Positions 32,943-43,492 of a stretch of 64,000 nt of DNA are shown here, in pieces. Location: positions 91,832,638-91,896,637 of the forward strand of contig OZ022503.1 in NCBI GenBank assembly GCA_963989385.1, written 5' to 3'. This DNA comes from Ctena decussata (Eukaryota; Mollusca; Bivalvia; Lucinida; Lucinidae). The translations under genes and the position numbers were made by a program. The notes beneath the pieces were generated by a model. It ran no database searches, was not told where the DNA came from, and saw nothing but the letters and a program-made list of their open reading frames with translations. The number at the start of each line of letters is the position of its first letter. The first letter of the stretch is position 1.

Positions 32943-34170
32943 TGGAGCGAAACAAGAAATTAGATATCTTTCATACATGTACTTGTTTTGATACTTGTTT
33001 TTATCGTGTGGTTCATTATTTTCGCACGATTTTTTAAGTTATTACTATATCAACTATATATGTAATACAAACTCTTAATGAAGCTAATCAGCAGAATGAT
33101 CAGAACGATAGTCGTGTATTTGATGAATGAGAGGGGGTGGGGTAACTAAGACACAGAGTTATTCATACCGTAATACTGGGTAACTGGGTAATTCACAATC
33201 TTTGTCCTATTATATAAACAGCCGTATGTTTTGGAAACAAAGGGCAATGAATATTTTGATTAAACTATGCATTGCTCATACTTTGCCATAGCTAAGCTGT
33301 TACTATGGTACTATTATCAACTAAGGCGGACTTTAGAGCTACACGTACTACTGCAATCTTAACTTCCTCACACAAGATCGCTTTTAGATTTTCGTTTTGA
33401 CATTGAGTGCAGTCCAGAACTGCATTGTCGCCATAACACTCATGATTGTATAGCTCAGAGCAATTTTCTATCCATCTGCTGAGAGTCTATCATTCTTTTG
33501 TTAGACATGTCCCTTGATAGTTAGGATATACCCTGTTCTCAGAATTTTAATCCACACCAGCTGATGTTCTCACTTGCAGTCGTATTATTTTAGGTATTAA
33601 GTTTCAGTCTCCTTGCACCAAGTATCCCTACTTAATCAGTCCTTTGCTCTCTTCAGGGCATCTGAACCCTTTTGTAAGCCTTCCTGTATTCTCTCGCTCC
33701 TTCTGCTTCATACCGCCTCCTTTTCAAATTCTTCCTCGCATCGCAGAGGGCGAGAACATCCAGTACCCAGTGGATGGACCTGCGATGTTCGTTTCCAAGT
33801 ATTTCTTTTCCTGTATCGGTAACTGCTGTATTGTAGGGCGCAGAAAAATGCAAGGAAGTCGCACTAGTTTAAATCGTCCCGTACGTGCAAGATTTAGAAC
33901 AAGGTTCAATTTTTTACTTTTTTTGTGGTTTGACACTTCAACAGAATATCTGTTGGTAAAGTATATCCAGCATGTATATTGAAAAACGGGCGTGACCCTG
34001 TCATTTCTCAATCAGACAATATCCAATTTGATGTTACTTGGTTTTATTTATGAAATGGGAGCAACTCTAACACACAATTTAAAGAGAATCTTACAAGTGA
34101 TATGCATAAAAAATATTGTTTGATGACTTGAGGTCTGAAGCATGTTTCTGCAACCCGCCCCCTGCCCCTG

Positions 34171-34188
34171 CCCCCCCCCCCCCCCCCC
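34171..34188 (+). repeat. Poly-C run with (AC)n
   Basis: 18 C followed by a short AC run, the same layout as 13741-13779. Confidence 0.9.
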
Positions 34189-34664
34189 ACACACACAGAG
34201 AAACACACAACTATCTCCCATCACCACCAACACCAATTAATGGATTCACGAGTACAAATATCGTACTTCTGCTTCTTACTATTTCAATTCTCCTAACGAC
34301 GTTCCCCAAGTGGCTCAGCGGTAATACAAGTACCGTCTTTCGGTCCCGTCTTTTATGCGCTGTTCCGATTGCAACAACATAGCAGTTGCATGTATCCTTC
34401 AGAATCAGGAGTTGTTTCTGACAATAGGTCAAGCGTCGTCATGAATGAAGAAGCGAAAAACTATGTTTTGCATCATATATTCTGGTATTACTTATCAAAA
34501 AGAAGGTAAAGCGGTCTGTTTTGGTTTTTTATTTACTAAAATTTCCCGGCGATCCGTAGATTGTCTAACTTCACTGCCAAAAGAGTTCCTGTCGCACGCG
34601 CGTCCTTGTAAGGCAACCGTTGTCAATGACGTTATTTTATTTAGAAAAGTTTGAAATTAGGTGT

Positions 34665-34768
34665 CAGCGCAGGCAAGTGCACGGCTGAATTTTTCACACA
34701 TTGTTGATGTTCTTAAAATGCATTATTATGCAAAAAATCAGCTGTGCACTTGCCTGCGCTCAGGTAGT
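34665..34768. repeat. Hairpin CAGCGCAGGCAAGTGCAC
   Basis: CAGCGCAGGCAAGTGCACGG...TTTTT pairs with AAAAA...CTGTGCACTTGCCTGCGCT across a 50-bp AT-rich loop. MITE-like. Confidence 0.75.
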
Positions 34769-35659
34769 TTTCGGCCCAAATGCAAGCCAAAAATGGCCGA
34801 AATTGCCAAAACCAGCTAAGGAGGGGTACGTTAAGAGGCTCAGAAGAAGTTAAATATCATTAGAGTAAAGATTATTTTAGTCAGAATTGGTGGTTAAAGG
34901 TTTAAACTCATACATTACATGAACAGAAGTTAAGGAAGTGCAATTTTGAAAATTCATTAATGAGGGGGCCAAATATGGCCCAAATCATACCTGGTCCTTT
35001 AATGTAATAGCTATAAGCAATGCATGCATCACAAACAAGAAATATTTCTACAGATAAATTAATTCTATTCATCACCAATCAATTCTCCTCGCCACCAATA
35101 AATAAGTGACCTTCATTTTTACTCAGATGAAAAGATTAACAGGTATACAGGTGCCACTGAGTAACTCTGTACAATTAACTAACAATTAACATAGGTAAAT
35201 ATTGACCAGTTAAGGCTGTTACATAAATGAACTTACTCCCTTGTAAAATACAGTTAAAATATCTTCTAAAAATGGGCAGTTTTCAAAAGAAACTTTTTAG
35301 TTTCAAAATATTATTTTGAGGAAAATTATAGATTAGTTATGTATAAGATAGACATTAAAGATGCGCTTTACTTCACAGTGATAGCTGTGGTTGTTTTAAA
35401 GATATTTAGCAAAATGACCCGTTTTATAGACAGCAAATGGCCTATACCAGGGCTCCAGCACCGGCTGGACATGTGCACTGCTTTCAGAATTATTAAGTCT
35501 AACATGAACTACGCTATAGTGAGGAAAAGGTAGTTGTTGTACACCAAGGATAGTACAAATGGAAAGATTGATGCTTTGGAATATCTCTCTCTCTCTTTCA
35601 CACACACACACACAGAGGCACGCACGCAGGAACAGTTTTGAAGAAAATATGTAAATCAG

Positions 35660-35850
35660 CTACGCCGCCTAAGCGAGAAAAACACCCTGGTCGCGGCGGA
35701 ACTCGAATCTTCAACTTTCTTGGTACTACTGAGTAAAAAGATAGGCAATGATCAGGACTGCTCTGCCAACTGAGCTATCCTGGCATTGGACGACCATGTG
35801 GCCACGTCGTTCAGTTGGTAGAGTTAGTATAGCAGTCTCGCCTGCATTGG
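35660..35850. mobile_element. Two head-to-head tRNA-like SINE heads
   Basis: On the minus strand, CCAGGATAGCTCAGTTGGCA (A-box-like) and AGATTCGAGTTCC (B-box-like). On the plus strand, starting at about 35798, CGTCGTTCAGTTGGTAGAG. Neither folds as a complete tRNA, so they are SINE heads rather than tRNA genes. Confidence 0.5.
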
Positions 35851-36600
35851 GAAGGCCACTAAATATTGTTTTAATCTTACTAAGGTTACTCAGGGCTTTA
35901 CTACATGATATTCCATTGTACATTTTTATATACGGAGCAATAGAATGGTCTGTATAATGAAAAGGCTGGTCCTTTAATGGCCAGCAAGTATTTCGTCTTT
36001 CATCTATGCACCACAATAATAGTTTGAGACATGCTTAAATCTTGTTATCATCAATCTGTGGGCAATAAAGTATCATACTGACTAATCATTTTGTAGTTTG
36101 CGTTGTCAGAAAAAATCAGGCGCTTAAAATCTATTGTAGGGGCGAATCCGGGACTTGTTAGGAAAAATCCGGGACTTATAAAAATTAAAATCAGCTGACA
36201 GACCCATTTATATTATTGTAAAGTGTCAAAAAGTAATAAAATATGTTTCCCAACACCGATTTATGATTTAAAATAGCTTTTTCCTGTGGTAAACTTCGAA
36301 GACATAGACATAGCAGACTGTTCATCGAGATGTATCCTAAATGAAAAATTATCTGTTGACAACGTTAAACTTTGTATTGTATCTAATCTGCTTAAGATCT
36401 ACCAGGAATACGCTTAAGATTTGTAAATTAATGGTTTAATTGACAAAATTCACCATTTTGTCGCATCAGTTTTCTATAATTTATGACGTCACGGAGAAAA
36501 ATCATTGACAATTTGGAAAAAATCCGGGACCATTGTCAGAAAAAATCGTTGACGATTGTCAGAAAAAATCACCGCCTATCGGGACTAAGCAACCACCCTG

Positions 36601-36687
36601 TGAGAGAGGCTTACATCCACAAATAGTTTAGCTACGTGAAAGCTTGTTTCTTATTTAGCACTTCTAGGAACACAAAGGTAACAGGGC
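36601..36687. other. Short spacer between the two large TIR elements
   Basis: 87 bp. Its last five bases (AGGGC) are the left copy of the duplication flanking the next element. Confidence 0.6.
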
Positions 36688-37286
36688 CACGGGGGTAATA
36701 CCAATGGTTCTACCTATGCTGTCGACCGAGACGGTACTGCGTATTTGGCTGTCGACCGAGAATTACGGCTTCCGACCGAGCAGTACTGCTGTCGATAGAG
36801 GGATAACACGCGAACGGAAGTTTCTTCAGTGAAATCCTAAGGTATTTTTCAATATTTTTTCTATCAGACTTTGTTGTAAGATATTTTCCTTTTCTGCGAA
36901 AAGTCTTGGAGAGCGATTGTGTCGCTTGTTTTCATATGAAGCGGTGTCAAACCCAAAAAGGTAAAAATAGGCACAATATGCAAAAAGTGTGTTATTTAGC
37001 CTATCTCGTTGCTAATCAACCATTGAAACACGTAGGAAGTATCATTCCAAAGGTTAAACGTTTCAAGTTTGCAACGAAATGCACGTTGGAAAGATGTTCT
37101 GGGAGAGTTTTGTTTTCAGTGATACTGCTGTCGATGAGGTAATATTGTGTCTGATACTGCAGTCGATGTAACTTGGTACGGATGTCGACGATTCAAGAGG
37201 ATTGCAGTGCATTTATAAAGCGGAACAAAATCATTTTTTTAACTTTATTTCCGTACAGTTTAGGACCATTCGTCGAAATTATCAGA

Positions 37287-37522
37287 GTCGCACCGTGACA
37301 AAACCTACAATGTGACATTTGCGCCCAGCGAAGACTCAGGTCCGCCTGGGCATTCGTCCATTTTTATCAGAGTATTATCTGCTCGCAAGGAAGAGCGTAG
37401 GGCCTTAGCTATACACTTAGCACACAGCAAAGACTCTGATCAGACTGGGCCAATGTCCAGGCTGATCTAGAACTTCGCTTGGCGCAAATGTCGCATTATC
37501 GGCTTTGTGACTGTGTAGGCCA
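37287..37522. mobile_element. Palindromic MITE, diverged copy 3
   Basis: GTGACAAAACCTACAATGTG, GCGCCCAGCGAAGACTCAGG, then CTCTGATCAGACTGGGCCAA and GGCGCAAATGTCGCATTATC follow the layout of 2795-3043 with many substitutions. It lies within the 6.5-kb element. Confidence 0.7.
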
Positions 37523-37539
37523 TTATATTATAAATAAGT

Positions 37540-38110
37540 ACATGAAGATTTGTGAGTAAAAATGGTCAAGGTCATTATTTGACCTTTGACCCAGGTCTCT
37601 CATATTTCGACAATTTAAACTGTAGTGTTAATGAGTACATAAAGATTTGTGAGTATAAAAGGTCAAGGTCATTCTTCGACCTTTGACACAGGATTCTCAT
37701 ATTTTGACAATTTAAAACATCTCCTGAAAAGCCACTGGACCAATTGTCACCATGTTTCATACAGAGCCTTGAGAAGTTGAGGGAACGAAAATTTGTTCAG
37801 CGCGTCCAGATCACATGACAAACATTGCCACCATAAGGTAAAAACCTTTAAAAGTCTTCTTCTCCTGAACCAATTGACCAATGTCCTTGAACTTTGGTAT
37901 GTAGCGTTGGGTACTCGAGTAAAACAAAGATTGTTCAAATGATGACCTTGAGTTGATCTTGACCTTTTTACGCCAAGATCAAATATAAGAGTATGCTAGA
38001 ACACTAGATTTCATGGAAAGTTTTGAAGATTTTGGTCCGAGATATTTTGGTCTATCTTTCATGTAAGACCATCACGAAAAGAGGGTTGGTGGGTGGGCCA
38101 ATGTACAGAT
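37540..38110. repeat. GGTCAAGGTCATT satellite segment, left of arrays
   Basis: AAGATTTGTGAGTAAAAATGGTCAAGGTCATT...TTGACAATTTAAA is repeated twice, about 80 bp apart. Related material (TTGACCTTCAACCAATGTCTCTC) lies at 41160-41450 beyond the arrays. Confidence 0.6.
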
Positions 38111-38139
38111 AGATCTACTACAAAATTAAAAAAAGTGCT

Positions 38140-38895
38140 CCTTTATAAGCATTGCTTCACAAGACATCTTTCAGTAGCGCAGCGGCAATAGGGCTACTTC
38201 ACAAGACAGCTTCTGATAGTAGCGCAACAGCAATAGCATTACTTCAGAAGACAGCCCCTGATACAAATGCAGCGGCAATAGCGCTACTTCTAAAGACTTC
38301 CCCTTTTAGTAGCGCAGCGGCAATAGCGCTACTTCAGAAGACATTCCCTTACAGTAGCGCAGCGGCATTTGCGCTACTTCAAAAGACATTTCCTTATAGT
38401 AGCGCAGCGGCATTAGCGCTACTTCAGGAGACATTCCCTTATAGTAGCACAGCGGCATTAGCGCTACTACAGGAGACAGCCCCTTTTAGTAGCGCAGCGG
38501 CAAAAGCGCTATTTCAAAAGACTTCCCCATTTAGTAGCGCAGCGGCAATAGCGCTACTTCAGAAGACATCCCCTTATAGTAGCGCAGCGGCAATAGCGCT
38601 ACCTCAGAAGACATTACCTTATAGTAGCGCTGCGGCTTTAGCGCTACTACAGAAGACAGCCCCTTTTAGTAGCGCAGCGGCAATAGCGCTACTTCAGAAG
38701 ACTTTCCCTTATAGTAGAGCAGCGGCAATAGCGCTACTTCAGAAGACATTCCCTTATAGTAGTGCAGTGGCATTAGCGCTACTACAGGAGACAGCCCCAT
38801 TTAGTAGCGCAGCGGAACTAGCGTTAGTACAGAAGACATCACCTTTAATAAAGCAGTGGAACTGTGCGACTTTAGAAGTCATCACCTTTCAGTAG
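38140..38895 (+). repeat. 45-bp minisatellite, plus-oriented array (about 16 units)
   Basis: Unit AGTAGCGCAGCGGCAATAGC-GCTACTTCAGAAGACATTCCCTTAT, with GTAGCGC and GCGCTAC as an internal inverted repeat. Because 45 is a multiple of three, the array is open for 247 codons (38152-38895) with a 15-residue unit like SSAAAIALLQKTFPY. The unit also occurs reversed at 39560-41140, so this is best read as a satellite with a fortuitous frame. A low-complexity Ala/Ser/Leu peptide cannot be excluded. Confidence 0.85.
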
Positions 38896-39559
38896 CTCAG
38901 CATTTTATTCATCCCTGAGTCTTCCGTCATAACTCAGTTGCCAAAGTTTAAATTTATGTTATCTTTATGGTAATACTTTAGACTTTATTGATCAGACATT
39001 ATCAGACCTACTCTCTACAGGGTCAGTGCAATCAGGTGGAAACAAGTTGATCCTGGGAACTGAGAAGGGTCACAAGCAGTGCCCAGGTTGAGCTGAACCA
39101 GGCATATTGTCACCTTAAAAATGGACTGAGAATGTCACAACCATGCTTATTCAGTGTTACTGCACCTTAATTTCTGGAAGAAATGAATCCAAATCTTCCT
39201 GACACATGACAACCATTTACAACAAGATCCTTATGCAAGGGCCCGAAGGGCCCGGGATCGCAGGGCCAAAGGCTCCTCGGTCAAGGCTATCTTGGCGGTG
39301 CTGTTCATTACTGAGCCATCTTGGCGGTGGCCCCTACTCGGTTTCTTTTCAATTGTAGCACTGCTTACTAACAAGCATGATCGAATCAGCTCTTTACTGA
39401 TGACTTCGGACACTAGGCAAGCATCACGGCCGAAGGCCGCTGGGACAAAACTCACTAAAGGGTCAGTGTACTAGATGAAGTCAATCTGATCCTGGGAACT
39501 GGTAAGGGTCACAAACAATGCCCAGGTTTAGCTGCTGTAAAGGGCAAAGTCCTCTTAAG
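38896..39559. other. Spacer between opposed 45-bp arrays
   Basis: Contains two direct copies of a roughly 80-bp segment (AGGGTCAGTG...GATCCTGGGAACTG...AAGGGTCACAA...TGCCCAGGTT, near 39018 and 39461). GC-rich blocks GGGCCCGAAGGGCCCGGG and CACGGCCGAAGGCCGCTGG lie between them. Confidence 0.6.
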
Positions 39560-41140
39560 TGGCACTTATGCCGCTGCGCTACTAGAGGGGGAAATCTTTT
39601 TAAAGGGCGTTAATGTCGCAGCGCTACAAGAGGGTGTTGTCTCCTGAAGTGGCGCTAATGCCGCGGGGCTGTTACGAGGGGAAGTCTTGGCGCTAATGCC
39701 GCTGCGCTACTACAGGTTGGTCTCCTAAGTGCCGCTAATGCCGCTGCGCTGCTACAAGGGGAAGTCTCCTGAAGTGGCCTAATGCCGCTGCGCTATTAGA
39801 GGGTGAAGTCTCCTGAAGTGGCGATGATGCCGCTGCGCTACTACAGGGAGAAGTCTTCTGAAGTGGGGCTAATGTCGCTGTGCTACTAGAGGGTGAAGCC
39901 TTCTGAAGTAGCGCTAATGCCGCTGCGCTTCAACAGGGGAAAGTCTTCTTAAGTGGCGCTAATGCCGCTGCGCTACTACAGTGGGAAGTCTTCTTAAAGT
40001 GCGCTAATGTCGCTGCGCTACTAGAGGGTGAAGTCTTCCTAAGCGACGCTACTGCCGCGGCGCAACTAAAAGGTGAAGTCTTCTTTAGTGGCGCTAATGC
40101 CGCTGCGCTACTACAGAGGGAAGTATTCTTAAAGTGCACTAATGCCGCTGCGCTACTAGAGGGTGAAGTCTTCCTAAGTGGCGCTCATGCCGCTGCGCAA
40201 CTAGAATGTGAAGTCTTCTTAAGTGGCGCTAATGCCGCTGCGCTACTAGAAGGTGAAGTCTCCTGAAGTGGCGCTAATGCTGTTGCGCTACTAGAGGGTG
40301 ACGTCTCCTGAAGTGGCGCTAATGCCGCTGCGCTACTAGAGGGTGAAGGCTCCTGAAGTGGCGCTAATGCCACTGCGCTACTAGAGGGGGGACGTATCCT
40401 GAAGTGGCGCTCATGCCGCTGCGCTACTAGAGGGTGAAGTCTTCAGAAAAGGCGCTAATGCCGCTGCGCTACTACAGTGGGAAGTCTCCTGAAGTGGCTC
40501 TAATGCCGCTGCGCTACTAGAGAGTGACGTCTCCTTAAGTGGCACTAATGCCGCTGTGCTTCTATAGGGTGAAGTCTCCTGAAGTGGCGCTAATGCCGCT
40601 GCGCTACTAGTGGATGAAGTCTTCAGAAGTGGCGCTAATGCTGCTTCGCTACTACAGGGGGAAGTCATTTTAATTGGTGCTAATGCCATTGCGCTACTAC
40701 AGGGGAAGTGTCCTGAAGTGGCGCTGATGCCGCTGCGCTTCTACAAGGGGGAGTATTCTTTAAGGGCGCTAAATCGCTGCACTACTAGAGGGGGAAGTCT
40801 ACTGACGTGGCGCTGATGCCGCTGCGCTTCTACAGGGGGAATGAAGTCTTCTTAAGTGGCGCTGATGCCGCTGCGCTAATACAGGGGGAAGTGTCTTGAA
40901 TTGGCGCTGATGCCGCTGCGCTACTATAGGGGAAAGTCTCCTGAGGTTGCCCTAATGGCGCCGTGCTACTATAGGGTGAAGTCTTCTGAAGTGGTTGTAA
41001 TGCCGCTGCCCTACTACAGAGGGAAGTCTTCTTAAGTGGCGCTAATGCCGCTGCGCTTCTACAGGGGGAAGTGTTCTTAAGTGGCGCTAATCCCGCTGCG
41101 CTCCTAGAGGGTTAAGTCTCCTGAACTGATGCTAATGCAG
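39560..41140 (-). repeat. 45-bp minisatellite, minus-oriented array (about 35 units)
   Basis: Unit GGCGCTAATGCCGCTGCGCTACTAGAGGGTGAAGTCTTCTGAAGT is the reverse complement of the 38140-38895 unit. Minus-strand frames of 69, 62 and 92 codons with the same SSSAAALAPLQETSP unit are broken by indels between them. Confidence 0.9.
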
Positions 41141-41691
41141 TAGTGCTGGTTATGCTTGCTATAGAATAATGATATCTTCTAAATTTTTTCGTGATTTCTT
41201 ACATGAAAGAATTGTTCAAATGATGATCTTTAGTTGACTTTGACATATTTTATGGCAAGGTCAAATTTGCTTTCTGGTGCTTTTATATGGGAAAAAGCTT
41301 TTATATAAGAGTTTACATATGGAACTTGTTGAAAATTTTTGGTGCACAAGTAAATATATACTGTCAAACAAATGACTACAAAAGCTTTTTTTAGCAATAG
41401 AGATCATGGTCTTTCTTTGACCTTCAACCAATGTCTCTCATATTTTGCCGGGCCGCGTGGCGCAGTCGGTAGTCGGTTACATAACGAAACTTTTGAAAAG
41501 GTTCGTCATCCTTCATATCAGATTTCAAGCCTCCAGCTAGCTTATGAAGTTGGGCAGGCGGTCGGTGGTTGGTGCCACTGGACACAAATTTGTGAGAAAT
41601 TCATTTATGTTCCATGTGATTTTAAATCACATTTAATCGTGAAAACTAAAAAAAATAACATCAGTTGTCTTTGTTAAATTGATAATATCTC

Positions 41692-41694
<3 letters not shown>
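41141..41694. repeat. Satellite flank with SINE-head fragment
   Basis: GATGATCTTTAGTTGACTTTGAC near 41220 and the TTTGACCTTCAACC block near 41415 mirror 37540-38110. GGCCGCGTGGCGCAGTCGGT at 41451-41470 is the A-box end of a SINE head. Confidence 0.5.
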
Positions 41695-41726
<32 letters not shown>

Positions 41727-41770
41727 GGAGAGACGGAGAGAGAAAGAGAATAAGAAAGAGAAAGAGAGAG
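41695..41770 (+). repeat. (GA)n microsatellite, imperfect
   Basis: About 16 GA units, then interrupted GAGA/GAAAGA sequence. Confidence 0.9.
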
Positions 41771-41984
41771 ATCGTATGCAGTTGAGCCAACCGTCGGGCA
41801 AAATGAAACGATCCTACGAGTAGATATGACCAGAAGGGTCTGGGCAAGCGGTGTAGAATCATATCAGATCTTCTTCAAACGAAAACTATTCGAGCCGCTG
41901 CAGGACAAAAAAAAGCAAATTGATGTTGAGCCAAATAACGACTTAGATCAGATTCGTCCAGTTTGATAAGAGTGTTCATTGCGC

Positions 41985-42090
41985 TCGATGTATTGATTTG
42001 ATCTAAACTTCTTCATGCAGTCTCCAAAGAATCTAATCATACTGGGCTGATGGCCAAGCAGATCTGAGTCTTCGCTGTGCGAAACATAAA
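41985..42090. mobile_element. Right-half remnant of the palindromic MITE family
   Basis: CATACTGGGCTGATGGCCAAGCAGATCTGAGTCTTCGCTG aligns with the right arm of 2795-3043; the left half is not recognisable. Confidence 0.5.
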
Positions 42091-43269
42091 ATACGTTGCA
42101 AACACTGTACATTTCATTTGCTAAATGTAAAATGGAATGCCCAGAGAGTGCTGCAACAAAATGACGTAGCCTATCACAGGCATCAAGAAGAGGAGAAAAC
42201 CCCTCCGAACAAAATCCACAAAATAACAAGTAATCAATATCACAACAATTAGCTCTCTCTTCCCCAGCCGAGGTTGTAAATCTGCTAAAGCTTACATTTA
42301 AACGCAATACTTTATTTATGCAAATATACAATATACATATACAGGATAGGTAGCGATATATAAATGTACTTTTGAAACCACCCCTTTCTGAAGGCGTACG
42401 TTAACAGTTTTAGTGAGACCATAACAACAGCTTCGGCAATACAAAATACTATATAAATTACCTACTCCAAGTGATATTAAGTACGTATTACACCAGAACC
42501 GTCGCAGAGGAACGCCTTTAAACGCTTTTATTTTCATTACTCCTGTGCTTCATATATACAAAGGGACTGTAATATGCGGCTTGTTCTTATACTATCGTCT
42601 GTTGAGTGACTTTTTGTACAGACTCAACCAAAAAATCCCATAAAATGCGTTGGTTTTGACTTAAATCCACAACATGCCATCTCCAATCACTGTCGACAGC
42701 CGTACCGTACAAATATTTTTACAATCGACAGTCGTATCATTGGTCATCGACAGCCGTATTGTAACTTTTTTAGATCGTTCATAACATCTAGCGGAAACAA
42801 TAAATGAGGCTAATGATATTAGTTCGCCAGAGCTCCTTTGCAAAGCAAACTGTCCAGGCAGTTTTATTTGTCTCTGACAGTTGTAAATACTGAAATTTTG
42901 CAAACAAACGAAAAAAATGGAAGTTTTTGATACCAAGTACATTTTCGGAAAGATCTTTGTGTCACAACGCTTACCAAGAGATTAGATATAAAGTTCAACG
43001 CCTCTTTGACGATCGGCGGTGATTAAAATGTTTCTTTTTTCATTTTTCGTAGCTCAGAAGGCACCCGAACGTGGATACTAACACCATCGACAGCAGTACT
43101 GCTCGGTCGAAAGCCGTAATTCTCGGTCGACAGCCAAATACGCAGTACCGGCTCGGTCGACAGCAAAGGTAGAAGCATTGGTATTACCCCCGTGAGGGCG
43201 AGATGTAATGACCTAAACGTTTTACCATGGCAGAGTGCGCAATTGCAAACATTCAATCAAAAATGACTT

Positions 43270-43492
43270 GGGGAGAGCCTGGTAACTTCGGACAGCCGGT
43301 AAATTCGGGCAGTGACGTTGTTTCCTTTATATGTCATTTGTTTGGAACTAAAAAAATAATAACTGACCAAACAGTAAAAATCCTGATGAGACGGCTCATC
43401 ATGAGCCGTCTCATCTGGATTTTCACTATTTGCAATGGTATGTCCGAATTTACCCGCCTGTCCGAAGTTACCCGACTCTTCCCTTTTTAAAA
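43270..43492. mobile_element. Palindromic MITE, about 220 bp, with perfect 31-bp core
   Basis: The outer arms GGTAACTTCGGACAGCCGG and its complement (CCTGTCCGAAGTTACC) are joined by GTAAATTCGGGC / GTCCGAATTTAC. The core GATGAGACGGCTCAT-C-ATGAGCCGTCTCATC (43385-43415) is perfect. It lies 75 bp outside the 6.5-kb element. Confidence 0.85.

Larger units (their letters stand above)
32013..35001. mobile_element. Nested inverted-repeat pair AAGGACCAGGTATGA, 3.0 kb, TA-flanked
   Basis: AAAGGACCAGGTATGACTTG and GGCCATATTTGGCCCCCTC at the left match the complement of 34961-35001 (one mismatch over about 40 bp). TA sits at both ends, as expected for a TA-targeting DNA transposon. The interior lacks any transposase frame. 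CTGGTCCTTTAATG is also found alone near 35967. Confidence 0.65.
31814..35449. mobile_element. Nested inverted-repeat pair GTATAGGCCATTTGC, 3.6 kb
   Basis: TATAGGCCATTTGCTGTCTA...AAACAAGTCATTTTGC on the left is the complement of 35410-35449 with two or three differences. It lies wholly inside the 30482-36600 unit. Confidence 0.6.
30482..36600. mobile_element. 6.1-kb TIR-bounded element, non-autonomous, with nested inverted pairs
   Basis: The left end CTGGGTGGTTGCTTAGTCCC and right end (inverted) CAGGGTGGTTGCTTAGTCCC start a 69-bp inverted repeat with about five mismatches. It includes AATCGTCAACGATTTTTTC, itself palindromic. The subterminal words GTCCCGGATTTTTTCC recur inside both ends. GAGAGA lies just outside each end but does not align into an exact duplication. 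The CAGGG...CCCTG tips are compatible with hAT; this is inference. The interior contains a SINE, two smaller inverted-repeat pairs, poly-A and TA tracts, and no transposase. Confidence 0.65.
36688..43194. mobile_element. 6.5-kb TIR element with 5-bp duplication AGGGC and subterminal GCTGTCGACCGAG repeats
   Basis: 109-bp terminal inverted repeats (36688-36796 and 43086-43194) differ at about four positions and begin CACGGGGGTAATACCAATG. AGGGC lies immediately outside both ends (36683-36687 and 43195-43199), direct evidence of one transposition event. GCTGTCGACCGAG and variants occur four times inside each TIR and three times further in (37129-37190 and 42685-42770), as expected for transposase-binding sites. 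CAC tips with a GC-rich 5-bp duplication fit Transib-like elements; that is inference. The cargo is a palindromic MITE, GGTCAAGGTCA satellites and two opposed 45-bp arrays. No transposase seen. Confidence 0.8.

Noticed and set aside
32013..35001. Transposase gene inside the TA-flanked pair
   Set aside because: The longest frames (112 and 95 codons near 33.7-34.0 kb) overlap on opposite strands and show no DDE-like motif.
35698..35850. Pair of functional tRNA genes
   Set aside because: Box-like motifs only; no acceptor stem or anticodon arm could be built.
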